DNA of 12,013 nucleotides. Origin: Bacillota bacterium (GTDB taxonomy: Bacteria; Bacillota; Bacilli; Alicyclobacillales; Alicyclobacillaceae). Made by a program: the position numbers and the translations under genes. Positions within the stretch are counted from its first letter, which is position 1. Each line of letters begins with the position of its first letter. The notes beneath the pieces were generated by a model. That model ran no database searches and had not been told where the DNA came from. It saw only the letters and a list, made by a program, of their open reading frames with translations. Positions 1 through 6,862 of this stretch are shown here, piece by piece. The stretch spans positions 1-12,013 of the forward strand of contig JAKADF010000049.1 in NCBI GenBank assembly GCA_021820805.1, in the 5' to 3' direction.

Positions 1-150
1 TGTATGTCTCGTATCCTCTGCGGCAAGCACATCGACACTTCGTAAAACTTCAAGAAGTCTCTGTGTTACATCATTCAGGTTCCCAATTGGAGTACTGCAG
101 ATATATAATTTCGGTCCATCGGACTCGAAACTTTTGCGAACAATTACCAT
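1..150 (-). CDS. rsmI: 16S rRNA (cytidine-2'-O)-methyltransferase RsmI, N-terminal part
   Basis: Only the first 50 codons are in the window; the gene runs off the left edge. RsmI uses S-adenosylmethionine to 2'-O-methylate C1402 of 16S rRNA in the ribosomal P site. The visible residues hold the family's N-terminal signature: a beta strand ending in [11 protein letters not shown] (about residues 15-25) followed by DVT and, near residues 44-50, LAAEDTRHT, the conserved start of the tetrapyrrole-methylase-type fold. The ATG at 150 has AGGA about 11 nt upstream; an in-frame GTG three codons earlier lies too close to that AGGA. It is the last gene of the yabA-side cluster, as yabC is in B. subtilis, but yabB and yazA, which precede yabC there, are absent. 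The assignment is firm despite truncation by the window edge. Confidence 0.93.
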   Translation of the reverse strand, partial: MVIVRKSFESDGPKLYICSTPIGNLNDVTQRLLEVLRSVDVLAAEDTRHT

Positions 151-193
151 TAAATTCACGATCCTAACTATTAATACAACGGCTGTTATGTAG

Positions 194-230
194 AAATGGA
201 AACTCGCCCAAGAAGGGTAAGTTTCCATTT
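194..230 (-). repeat. Inverted repeat (hairpin) between yabA and rsmI
   Basis: A perfect 11-bp inverted repeat, AAATGGAAACT at 194-204 and its complement at 220-230, is extended inside by a CCC/GGG stem around a five-base AAGAA loop. It lies 12 nt beyond the yabA stop and 43 nt before the rsmI start. Neither strand has a clear T run after it, so it is at best a weak terminator or attenuator; it could also be an RNA-processing or mRNA-stability hairpin. Confidence 0.6.
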
Positions 231-242
231 AATTTACAAAGG

Positions 243-551
243 TCACTTTTGGATAAAAGACAAGCAAAACAAACATTCGCCTTCTGTTCTTAAGCTTCCA
301 TACTTTACATTGCAAATATGGAAGCCCTCGCGATAAATCCGAGCTAAGTTCTCATGACCAGAACCACCCGAAAAGTCCTCTGCCACGCTCGCTTTCCGTT
401 CGGATACAAACCTTTCGTTTTCTTGAGTGAGGCGTTGATTCTCTTCGATAAGGTCCCTAATCTTCTGCTTGAGTGAACCAAGTTCTGTATATAACTCTCC
501 AATCCGTTCTTCAAGGTTCGCGACTTGCACAAACAGCGACTGTTTGTCCAT
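243..551 (-). CDS. yabA: Replication initiation control protein YabA
   Basis: YabA negatively regulates replication initiation in Firmicutes by binding DnaA and the DnaN clamp at the replisome. The 102-residue protein has the expected two parts: an N-terminal heptad-like coiled coil (about residues 1-55, [19 protein letters not shown] onward) that tetramerises in the family, then a linker and a C-terminal zinc-binding module with FHICNVKYG and CLFCLSF (the cysteines and histidine that hold zinc). It is somewhat shorter than B. subtilis YabA (119 aa as I recall), mostly in the linker. Two consecutive ATGs occur at 554 and 551; AGGAG is only 4 nt from the first and 7 nt from the second, so the second is chosen and also matches the family start MDK. 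It follows ricT by 21 nt and is probably its operon partner. Confidence 0.95.
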   Translation of the reverse strand: MDKQSLFVQVANLEERIGELYTELGSLKQKIRDLIEENQRLTQENERFVSERKASVAEDFSGGSGHENLARIYREGFHICNVKYGSLRTEGECLFCLSFIQK

Positions 552-572
552 CATTTGTCTCCTAACCCGGAA

Positions 573-1232
573 TTACACCAGGGACTGTTCGTCCTGATAA
601 GAATCATTTTCAAACTTAAGGCAACACATCAACCGTCCACAGAGCCCAGAAAGTTTTGACGGATTAAGTGATAAACTTTGATCTTTAGCCATGCGAATGG
701 AAACCGGATCAAATTCACCCATCCACGTGCTGCAACAAAGCAACCGTCCACATGGCCCAATACCGCCGAGAATTTTTGCCTCATCTCGAACGCCAATTTG
801 GCGCAGCTCAATTCTCACGCGAAAAATACTTGCTAAATCCCTTACAAGCTCACGGAAATCTATGCGGCCTTCGGCAGTAAAATAAAAAATCAACTTATTT
901 CTGTCGAATGTGTATTCCGCATCAACCAATTTCATTTCGAGCTCATGCATTTGGACTTTTTCCTTGAATATTCTCATAGCCTCAGTTGCCAGAGCCCGAT
1001 TCTCTGCAACAATTCTGGCATCTTCGCTGTCCGCGATTCGTAAAACATTCCGTAGTGGCAACACCACAGCATCTTCTTCAACGCTTCGCTTGCCGACTAC
1101 CACTTCCCCATACTCGATTCCACGCGTAGTTTCAACAATCACATTCGACTGACGCTCTATCGAAAATTCACCTGGGTCAAAGTAGTAGATCTTACCGGCC
1201 GGTTTAAAGCGAACGCCTATAACATTATACAC
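573..1232 (-). CDS. ricT: RicT/YaaT, PSP1-domain iron-sulfur protein, C-terminally short
   Basis: RicT forms the RicAFT complex with YlbF and YmcA, which carries [4Fe-4S] clusters, assists RNase Y in mRNA processing and promotes sporulation, competence and biofilm formation in B. subtilis. The protein opens with MYNVIGVRFK, nearly identical to B. subtilis YaaT, and has the PSP1 core (about residues 60-145, with RIELRQIGVRDEAK). Both cysteine clusters are present: C161, C166, C167 in GPCGRLLCC and C198, C203, C204 in GLCGRLMCC. It stops at residue 219, just after ENDSYQDEQSLV, whereas B. subtilis YaaT continues for about 55 more residues. The start is a GTG with AGGAGG 9 nt upstream, overlapping the end of holB by 8 nt. 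Identity is sure; whether the short form is fully active is open. Confidence 0.95.
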   Translation of the reverse strand: MYNVIGVRFKPAGKIYYFDPGEFSIERQSNVIVETTRGIEYGEVVVGKRSVEEDAVVLPLRNVLRIADSEDARIVAENRALATEAMRIFKEKVQMHELEMKLVDAEYTFDRNKLIFYFTAEGRIDFRELVRDLASIFRVRIELRQIGVRDEAKILGGIGPCGRLLCCSTWMGEFDPVSIRMAKDQSLSLNPSKLSGLCGRLMCCLKFENDSYQDEQSLV

Positions 1233-2172
1233 GACGCATTACCTCCTGAAGCCGGATACATAATTGTTCTATATTTAATAAAAGGGCGACATTCGCCTTT
1301 ACGCGTTGTCTAGTTTGAATTACGAGTGAGATTGCATCTCCCCATTGTTTTGCGTCAAGGCACTGGGCAAGATGGTTCATTTGGAGCAGGAATTTCCCAA
1401 AATGCAAATGAGAAGTATCCCCTACGCATACATGCATCAAATCTCGGAGCCACGCGGAAAGCACGATGAGTGCATCTGCCCCATCCAATCCTTCAGAAAC
1501 CTTGACCCACTCATCAGCTAATACCAATGAAGTTTGATTTCCTTTTAACCACGTTTCAGTCCATTGTACCATTTGCTCCAAGAAACGGGCAAACAAACCT
1601 TCTGTGTCCTCTTGAAATTTTCCATTCAATATTTCCGATACACTTGTATCTTGCCACTCATATTCTGAATCAATAGTTGTTGAATATTGGAAACAGCGTG
1701 AACGAATCGTCGGCAGTACAAGTGAAGCATGCTCTGCAGTCAAAATCGCAACAATAGATTGATTTGGTTCTTCAAGGGTTTTGAGTAACCGATTCGCGGC
1801 AATTGGAGTAGCGGTATCAATCCCATGAATGACATAAACCTTTTTTCCACTGTAATGGGGGCGGACTGCAAGCCAGGATTGCAGTTCTCCCACTTCTGCA
1901 GTTTTAATTCTTGACGATACGGTTTGGATTTGAAAAAAGTCAGGATGCGTTCGCGACGCAAATTCTTTGCATGAAACACACATTCCACAAGGAAAATTTG
2001 GTTGCCCGCATAAAATTGCAGCGGCTAATTCATCTGCTAATTTTGCGCAAACACTTTGCGGGCCTATTAACAATATGGCATGCGGTATGGTGCCCTGCTC
2101 TATTTGGTGTGCTAATCCCTGAAGCTTTTCATAACCCTTAGGTAATTTTTGCAGAGTGTCCCCGTCTTGCAT
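1225..2172 (-). CDS. holB: DNA polymerase III subunit delta' (clamp loader)
   Basis: HolB is the delta' subunit of the clamp-loader complex that, with DnaX and delta, loads the beta sliding clamp at the replication fork. The 315-residue protein has the clamp-loader AAA+ fold: a degenerate P-loop (LLIGPQSVCAK, about residues 34-44, lacking the normal GKT, as is usual for an ATPase-inactive delta'), a four-cysteine zinc module C55-x6-C62-x2-C65-x2-C68, LLKTLEEP at about 129-136, and the SRC motif at 158-160 that acts in trans on DnaX. I place the start at the ATG at 2172, five bases after GGAGG; a longer reading from a TTG at 2223 would overlap darA by 23 nt and has no such site. It lies 28 nt after darA; the yaaR gene found between them in B. 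subtilis is absent. Confidence 0.94.
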   Translation of the reverse strand: MQDGDTLQKLPKGYEKLQGLAHQIEQGTIPHAILLIGPQSVCAKLADELAAAILCGQPNFPCGMCVSCKEFASRTHPDFFQIQTVSSRIKTAEVGELQSWLAVRPHYSGKKVYVIHGIDTATPIAANRLLKTLEEPNQSIVAILTAEHASLVLPTIRSRCFQYSTTIDSEYEWQDTSVSEILNGKFQEDTEGLFARFLEQMVQWTETWLKGNQTSLVLADEWVKVSEGLDGADALIVLSAWLRDLMHVCVGDTSHLHFGKFLLQMNHLAQCLDAKQWGDAISLVIQTRQRVKANVALLLNIEQLCIRLQEVMRRV

Positions 2173-2200
2173 AAAATCCTCCGTTACAAAGAAATTCGTC

Positions 2201-2530
2201 TTAAAATTGATCAAACTCGGCAATATCTAAAACAAAAACAGTAGCTCCACCTACCTGAACATGTACAGGATATGGAATATAAGACTCTAACTGACTCCCC
2301 ATTCTAGACATTGGAGTGACAACTTGTTCACGTGATTGGCAACTCGATTTAATGATGGCTTTGACCTCATCTACTTTATCGTCATTAGTGCCAATCATAA
2401 AAGTCGTGTTACCAGCGTGCAAAAACCCTCCAGTCGTAGCAAGCTTCGTCGCACGAATACCTGCTTTCACAAGATTTTGTGCTAAGCGCGGGCTGTCCTT
2501 ATCTTGCACAACGGCAATGACTAGTTTCAT
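2201..2530 (-). CDS. darA: Cyclic di-AMP receptor DarA (PII-like, YaaQ)
   Basis: DarA is a small cytosolic trimeric PII-like protein that binds the second messenger c-di-AMP; its downstream output is not well settled. The 109 residues match the B. subtilis protein in length and key stretches: MKLVIAVVQDKDSPRL at the start, the nucleotide-binding segment TKLATTGGFLHAGNTTFMIG (about residues 28-47), and the C-terminal SYIPYPVHVQVGGATVFVL ending in FDQF. The ATG at 2530 has AGAGGTGG about 6 nt upstream and overlaps the tmk stop codon in an ATGA arrangement, which suggests translational coupling. A longer reading frame extends 19 codons upstream inside tmk but has no family counterpart. The tmk-darA-holB order is conserved in Bacillales. 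Confidence 0.95.
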   Translation of the reverse strand: MKLVIAVVQDKDSPRLAQNLVKAGIRATKLATTGGFLHAGNTTFMIGTNDDKVDEVKAIIKSSCQSREQVVTPMSRMGSQLESYIPYPVHVQVGGATVFVLDIAEFDQF

Positions 2531-3174
2531 TGTCGACCACCTCTTGTTACTCCTTTGATAACCAAATATTTCGATACTATCTTCCAAATTTCCTGCTCTA
2601 AGATATTTGGAGGGCGCTCTGCGTCTAGCACAACGACACGATCACTATCTTGCTTCGCAATTCGTAAAAATTCATCTCTTACACAATTAAAGTATTCTGA
2701 ATCCCTCTGTTCAATGCGATCCGCTTTTACTTGTCTCCTTGCATTTTGGACTCTATCTTGGCTGACCGGAACAGGGATATCAAACAGAAATGTAAGATCA
2801 GGTTTAAGGCCATTTGTTGCAAAATGATTAATCATTTTCACTTGTTCTACTCCAACCCCTAGACCAGCACCTTGATATGCAATAGAAGCATCAACGAACC
2901 TGTCACAGAGCACCACATCCCCCCGCGCAAGTGCGGGCATGATGACATTTCGAACATGTTCTGCACGCGAGGCTGCATAAAGAAGCACCTCAGCCTCTTT
3001 ACACATAGTATCCATTGGGTCGAGCAGCAGTGCCCGTATTTTGTCTCCGATTGAGGTCCCTCCAGGCTCACGTGTGCAAACAATTGAATAACCTGAATCC
3101 TTCATCCGAGTTTTTAATTTATGAATTTGCGTACTTTTGCCAGCGCCATCCAAACCTTCAAACGTTACAAACAA
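2527..3174 (-). CDS. tmk: Thymidylate kinase
   Basis: Tmk phosphorylates dTMP to dTDP with ATP, the step shared by de novo and salvage dTTP synthesis. The 215-residue length is typical. Visible motifs are the P-loop GLDGAGKST (7-15), the REPGG substrate loop (35-39), the DRF motif with ASIAYQG (91-102), and an Arg/Lys-rich LID region at about 140-160 (ARRQVKADRIEQR). The start is a TTG at 3174: an in-frame stop codon lies immediately before it, the next residues FVTFEG form the essential first strand, and AAGGGG sits 8 nt upstream. It follows yaaO by 19 nt and overlaps darA by 4 nt, so it is part of the yaaO-to-yabA transcription unit. Confidence 0.97.
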   Translation of the reverse strand: MFVTFEGLDGAGKSTQIHKLKTRMKDSGYSIVCTREPGGTSIGDKIRALLLDPMDTMCKEAEVLLYAASRAEHVRNVIMPALARGDVVLCDRFVDASIAYQGAGLGVGVEQVKMINHFATNGLKPDLTFLFDIPVPVSQDRVQNARRQVKADRIEQRDSEYFNCVRDEFLRIAKQDSDRVVVLDAERPPNILEQEIWKIVSKYLVIKGVTRGGRQ

Positions 3175-3193
3175 TCAAGAAGCCCCTTTCAGA

Positions 3194-4597
3194 TTAAACC
3201 AATGTTTTTATTCCTTTGTTTTCTTCTAAACCGTGTATCTCATGACCAGCTAAAAGCCATTCTTCAATTATGTCAATTATATTTGACTCTATCCTTTGCC
3301 CTGGTAAGAGAACTGGGACTCCAGGCGGATAAGGTGTAACAAGTGACCCGCAAATTTGCCCTATACTCTCCGAAAGCGGTGTAACGCGTTTTTCTCTAAA
3401 TTGAGCCTCTTTGGGTGTACATAAAAGTTGTGATGAATTTGAATTTGTAATTCGAGATACAAATAGATTTGCACTGTCGTCCGGGCCAGGATATGACTGT
3501 CTCCAGGCTTCGAGTACACTGTTATATCGTTCGAAATGGGTTCTTTTCATATAAAAACCAAACATCGCTAATACTCCGCATGTGTCCGCCATCTCTACAT
3601 AGATACTGCTCTCTTCCAGCATCGACTTCAAGCGTTTACTTTCAGTCCGGTTACCAATCGGAATCCAATGGCGCAGCGGATCGGACAAATTCGTTTCGTT
3701 TAAAAATGGAAAAACAGCTGTTCTTTGTTCAATAAAATCCAAAGCTGCTTGCTTTCCTGCTTTCCGCAACCATGCTTGGGCTACATCAAGAGAAGCCATC
3801 AACAGATAGGATGGACTTGTTGTTTGAAGGAAATTTAAATAATACATAACAATGCTAGGATCTATCAATTTGCCCTGTACATGAACCCACGCGGCTTGGG
3901 TTAAACTTGGCAAAGTTTTATGTGCACTTTGAATAACCATATCAGCACCAGCGGCCACACTGTGCTTAGGAAATGCCGGAATGAGGCTTAAATGCGCCCC
4001 ATGCGCTTCATCAACAATAACCGGAATGTCATATTTGTGTGCGGCTTGAACGATAGCGGATACGTTGGCTATACGTCCTTGATATGTTGGGGAAGTAAGA
4101 TAAATCGCTTTAAAATCAGACTCTTTCTCCAAGCGTTCGGCAAGCATCTCTGCAATTGGAGCTTGATATGTAAAACCTTTGTCATCCCAAATAAACGGCA
4201 TAAAACGAGGGATAGCATCTGCGATAATTACCCCTCGCCAGGCACTCATGTGAAATGGATTTAAGAACAAAATTTTCTTTCTCTCTGAAACACAGGAAAG
4301 TATTGCAGCCATAACGCCAGCTGTAGAGCCGTTTACACTATAGAAACATTTTCTTGAACCGTAGTACGCTGCGGCAAGCATCTCAGATTCTAGTATACAT
4401 GCTTCTGGGTTATGTAAATTATCAAGTCCCGGTAACTCCGTTAAGTCTATTTTTGACGCTTGCCCTAACCATTCAGAAAAAATTTCGGGCAAATCCCTTC
4501 CCTGATGATGTCCGGGCACATGAAGCGGCATATTTGACTTATTTGCGTGCATTATAAGCCTTCGTAAAATTGGTGTATCTTCAATTTGAATAGACAC
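3194..4597 (-). CDS. yaaO: YaaO-type Orn/Lys/Arg decarboxylase family PLP enzyme
   Basis: This is a fold-type I pyridoxal-phosphate enzyme of the Orn/Lys/Arg decarboxylase family, in the short form common in Firmicutes. The true substrate is uncertain; homologues include arginine and lysine decarboxylases of polyamine metabolism. Features seen: HVPGH (residues 26-30), NGST at the phosphate-binding site (89-92), DEAHGAH (196-202), where the Asp contacts the PLP ring, and SAHKTLPSLTQ with the Schiff-base lysine K227. A C-terminal domain ends with the family pattern PYPPGVPVLLPGQ. At 467 aa it is close to B. subtilis YaaO (about 480). I chose the GTG at 4597, 7 nt after AGGAG; an ATG six codons earlier lies upstream of that ribosome site and has none of its own. 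A weak sigma-A-like pair (TTGTTG, 17 nt, TAGTAT) lies upstream. It heads the run into tmk. Confidence 0.9.
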   Translation of the reverse strand: MSIQIEDTPILRRLIMHANKSNMPLHVPGHHQGRDLPEIFSEWLGQASKIDLTELPGLDNLHNPEACILESEMLAAAYYGSRKCFYSVNGSTAGVMAAILSCVSERKKILFLNPFHMSAWRGVIIADAIPRFMPFIWDDKGFTYQAPIAEMLAERLEKESDFKAIYLTSPTYQGRIANVSAIVQAAHKYDIPVIVDEAHGAHLSLIPAFPKHSVAAGADMVIQSAHKTLPSLTQAAWVHVQGKLIDPSIVMYYLNFLQTTSPSYLLMASLDVAQAWLRKAGKQAALDFIEQRTAVFPFLNETNLSDPLRHWIPIGNRTESKRLKSMLEESSIYVEMADTCGVLAMFGFYMKRTHFERYNSVLEAWRQSYPGPDDSANLFVSRITNSNSSQLLCTPKEAQFREKRVTPLSESIGQICGSLVTPYPPGVPVLLPGQRIESNIIDIIEEWLLAGHEIHGLEENKGIKTLV

Positions 4598-4667
4598 AAA
4601 TAATCTCCTATTCATTCCATTTTCAAATAACCCATACTATATTGTAACCAAGGAAACAACAAGCGTA

Positions 4668-4695
4668 CATAAAACAATAGGCGCCATATGGCGCC
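4668..4695 (-). terminator. Intrinsic terminator after csfB
   Basis: A perfect 16-bp palindrome, GGCGCCATATGGCGCC (4680-4695), forms a six-pair GC stem with an ATAT loop. On the minus strand it is followed by TATTGTTTTATG, a moderately U-rich tail. It lies 28 nt beyond the csfB stop and about 70 nt before the yaaO start, so it probably ends csfB transcription and separates it from the yaaO-yabA unit. Confidence 0.7.
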
Positions 4696-4723
4696 GCCGA
4701 TTCAATTATAAACGTATTTTATT

Positions 4724-4915
4724 TTAGGATAGAGCAGATAACCATATTTTTTTCATTGCTTCAACAAAGTACGGATATCTCGCATCAGTCACATCGGTTT
4801 TGACAATCTCGCGCTCACAGTCTGAACAAATCCACTGTCCACATATTCTAATACCTTGCGTTTTCGGCATCGAACAGACTACACATTCAATTCCATTTCC
4901 CAAATTCTGTGTCAC
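4724..4915 (-). CDS. csfB: Anti-sigma-G factor Gin (CsfB), zinc protein
   Basis: CsfB/Gin is a small sporulation protein that binds and inhibits sigma-G in the forespore, and sigma-E, to keep compartment-specific transcription in order. The 63-residue protein has two zinc knuckles, C11-x2-C14 and C30-x2-C33 (CVVC and CSDC), spaced as in B. subtilis CsfB, followed by CEREIV and a hydrophobic/charged tail. An extra cysteine, C25, lies between the pairs. Upstream in-frame TTG (4927) and GTG (4924) codons exist, but the Shine-Dalgarno-like AAGG..GGTGAT overlaps them and is properly spaced only for the GTG at 4915; the resulting length also fits the family. It is monocistronic, with its own promoter candidate and terminator, next to the flippase gene rather than to rrnA and xpaC as in B. 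subtilis. Confidence 0.85.
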   Translation of the reverse strand: MTQNLGNGIECVVCSMPKTQGIRICGQWICSDCEREIVKTDVTDARYPYFVEAMKKIWLSALS

Positions 4916-4949
4916 AAGTATCACCAACCTTACTTTCTAACCCTACTTC

Positions 4950-4979
4950 TAGTATGTCTTTCTCGTTATAAATTCATAC
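4950..4979 (-). promoter_or_regulatory. Candidate sigma-G/sigma-F type promoter of csfB
   Basis: On the minus strand GTATGA (-35 side, 4974-4979) is followed after 17 nt by CATACTA (4950-4956), which fits the sigma-G -10 pattern CATnnTA exactly and the gnATAw -35 with one mismatch. It lies about 35 nt before the proposed csfB start, a sensible distance. csfB is transcribed in the forespore in B. subtilis, which supports the reading; the match is by eye only. Confidence 0.45.
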
Positions 4980-5120
4980 GGATTCTATTTGACATTCTAT
5001 CCAGATTTGAATTTTTGCCTGTTCCTGGCCAGAGATGTATTTCACCGTAATTTTTTAGCGCTCTTACACATTATGTTGCGGGCTTGTCGTTGTTTCTTTA
5101 GGAAATCGATGCGTGGCGTA

Positions 5121-5129
5121 TGGTATAAT
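5121..5129 (+). promoter_or_regulatory. Extended -10 promoter of the flippase gene
   Basis: TGGTATAAT is a perfect sigma-A -10 hexamer (5124-5129) with the TGn extension. No convincing -35 box lies 16-18 nt upstream, which is usual for extended -10 promoters. The predicted transcription start, seven bases past the hexamer, falls at about 5136, on an ATG that is in frame with the downstream gene. Confidence 0.6.
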
Positions 5130-5135
5130 GCACAG

Positions 5136-6815
5136 ATGGATCAGGAGGTGGGTAACACGAGGACATCAAACCTCACTAGGGGTGCTTCAATTATGGTGGT
5201 CTGCGTGGCCATTGCCAAACTCTTAGGTGTGATTTGGATTATCCCTGTCACCCAACTCATCGGCACAACTGGGTTAGGTATATATGCAAACGCGTATGCG
5301 GTGTACAATATTCTATTAACCTTGTCAACAAACGGGTTTCCACTTGCACTCGGTAAGCTCATTTCTGAGCGGCACGCACTTAATAAGCGTGTTGAAGTTG
5401 AGCATATGTATCGCGTCACCATAAAAGCCATCGTTATCTTCAGTATCATTTCATTTCTCATTATGTGGTTTGGTGCTCCACTGTTTAGTATTTTTGTTGC
5501 TATTAGCACACCAAAACTAGCAATTGAACAAATGACGCCATCTATCCGCGCAATCTCGTTTAGTTTACTCGTCGTACCTCTTATGAGTGCTCTTCGCGGT
5601 TATCTATACGGATTTCAGCGGCTGGAGGCTCCTGCCTATTCACAAGCCGTTGAACAATTATTCCGCGTAATTACAATGGTTGTTGGCGCTTATCTGGTTA
5701 TGCGTGTAATGGGACATGGGATTATTGCCGGTGCAGCAGCTGCCACTTTTGGCGCTTTCGTTGGAGGTGCGGTAGGGTTAGTCCTTTTGATTACGGCTGT
5801 TATTCCAATTCGCCGCGAATACCGGGGAATGAATATCGACAAGTCTCCATACACCAATCGGCAAATGTTAAAGATTTTATGGCGTATAGCACTACCTGTC
5901 AGCCTCGGTGCTTTAGTTGTACCTATATCAAATATGTCAGATACTTACACTGTACAAAACCTGCTCATGCTTGCTGGAAAGACATATAAAACTGCGCTTT
6001 CAGACTTTGGCATATACTCTAGGCAAGCATTATTCTTGGTACAATTGCCTCTTTCTTTTGCAATGGCCATTGGCGCTTCAGTCCTTCCGGCAATTTCTGA
6101 AGCGAAAGCACTCAAAAACCATAATGCGATTCAGTTAAATACTGTTGGGACAATTCGAACCATGTTTTTCATAACCTTCCCAACCGCAGCTGTTCTATTT
6201 GTTCTGGCTCGTCCGATTGATTTTGTAATTGCTAGCTCATATGAGGGTGCTGACATCATTAAGGCAGTTTCATTCATGGCCATATTTTCAAGCCTAGAAC
6301 TTGTTTCGACATATATTTTGCAAGGGCTTGGCCAAATGTACAGACCTGTCAGGAACATGTTTTTAGGCGTATTCGTAAAAGTGGTCTTTAACGTCATTCT
6401 CATTCTAGCAACTCGCTCTGTTATGGGAGCTGCTATTGCGACAACGATAGGCTATTTGTTTTCATCTGCGCTAAACGTGCTTGCAGTGAGGAAGTACGGT
6501 AATGTGCGCTTTTCGCTTATTCGTTTAGCTAAACCCTTTTTTACAGCTACAATTCCGTTGTTTATTGGACTTGTCGTTATTAACTGGATGACTCACAGCC
6601 TATTTTCTAAGCTCTTACTTCAGTCATCATGGCTGTTAAATATGCTTCAATTTGTCATTACCAGTATGCTGGGTGCTGTTATTTATTTGTACTTTACAAT
6701 GAGAATAGGGGCGATTCGTGAAGACGAGCTCCGTAAACTCCCTGGTATTGGAGCACGTTTATCGAGAATAGCGCGAAGGTTGCACAGAGAGAGACAAGTA
6801 AGAAGTCAATATTAA
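5136..6815 (+). CDS. SpoVB/YabM-type polysaccharide flippase (MOP superfamily)
   Basis: This membrane protein of about 550-560 residues belongs to the polysaccharide-biosynthesis/SpoVB branch of the MOP exporters, which move lipid-linked cell-wall or cortex precursors across the membrane. The sequence is a series of roughly 14 hydrophobic segments, beginning at LTRGASIMVVCVAIAKLLGVIWIIP, the usual family opening, and ending with a basic tail that contains LRKLPGIGARL, common in SpoVB-like proteins. I cannot tell SpoVB from YabM or other paralogues. The start is unclear: ATG 5136 coincides with the predicted transcript start (leaderless), ATG 5109 has a weak AGGA but lies upstream of the promoter, and the strong AGGAGGTG (5143-5150) fits only an ACG at 5157, where family proteins would begin. 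It is the only plus-strand gene, convergent with bofA and divergent from csfB. Confidence 0.85.
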   Translation: MDQEVGNTRTSNLTRGASIMVVCVAIAKLLGVIWIIPVTQLIGTTGLGIYANAYAVYNILLTLSTNGFPLALGKLISERHALNKRVEVEHMYRVTIKAIVIFSIISFLIMWFGAPLFSIFVAISTPKLAIEQMTPSIRAISFSLLVVPLMSALRGYLYGFQRLEAPAYSQAVEQLFRVITMVVGAYLVMRVMGHGIIAGAAAATFGAFVGGAVGLVLLITAVIPIRREYRGMNIDKSPYTNRQMLKILWRIALPVSLGALVVPISNMSDTYTVQNLLMLAGKTYKTALSDFGIYSRQALFLVQLPLSFAMAIGASVLPAISEAKALKNHNAIQLNTVGTIRTMFFITFPTAAVLFVLARPIDFVIASSYEGADIIKAVSFMAIFSSLELVSTYILQGLGQMYRPVRNMFLGVFVKVVFNVILILATRSVMGAAIATTIGYLFSSALNVLAVRKYGNVRFSLIRLAKPFFTATIPLFIGLVVINWMTHSLFSKLLLQSSWLLNMLQFVITSMLGAVIYLYFTMRIGAIREDELRKLPGIGARLSRIARRLHRERQVRSQY

Positions 6816-6860
6816 AAAAAGGGTGAAGTAACAGAGCCTTTACGACTCTCTTACTTCACC
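6814..6860 (-). terminator. Intrinsic terminator of the bofA operon
   Basis: GGTGAAGTAACAGAG (6822-6836) pairs with CTCTCTTACTTCACC (6846-6860) over 15 positions with one mismatch, around a nine-base loop. On the minus strand the stem is followed by CTTTTTTT, a classic U tract. It begins two nucleotides after the bofA stop. On the plus strand the bases after the stem are not T-rich, so it is directional. The U tract shares bases with the TAA stop of the convergent flippase gene. Confidence 0.9.
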
Positions 6861-6862
6861 TG

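Noticed and set aside
2173..2223. Longer N-terminus of holB starting at TTG 2223
   Set aside because: It overlaps darA by 23 nt; GGAGG is placed precisely for ATG 2172.
2531..2587. 19-residue N-terminal extension of DarA
   Set aside because: It lies inside tmk, and the 109-aa form starting at ATG 2530 with a good ribosome site matches the family length exactly.
4989..5017. Perfect TTGACA -35 box at 4989-4994 on the plus strand
   Set aside because: Nothing like TATAAT lies 16-18 nt downstream (TTTTTG), so it is probably a chance match.
4989..5135. Upstream extension of the flippase reading frame from 4989
   Set aside because: The extra 49 residues are Cys/Phe/Arg-rich without family resemblance, begin with no ribosome site, and lie upstream of the extended -10 promoter.
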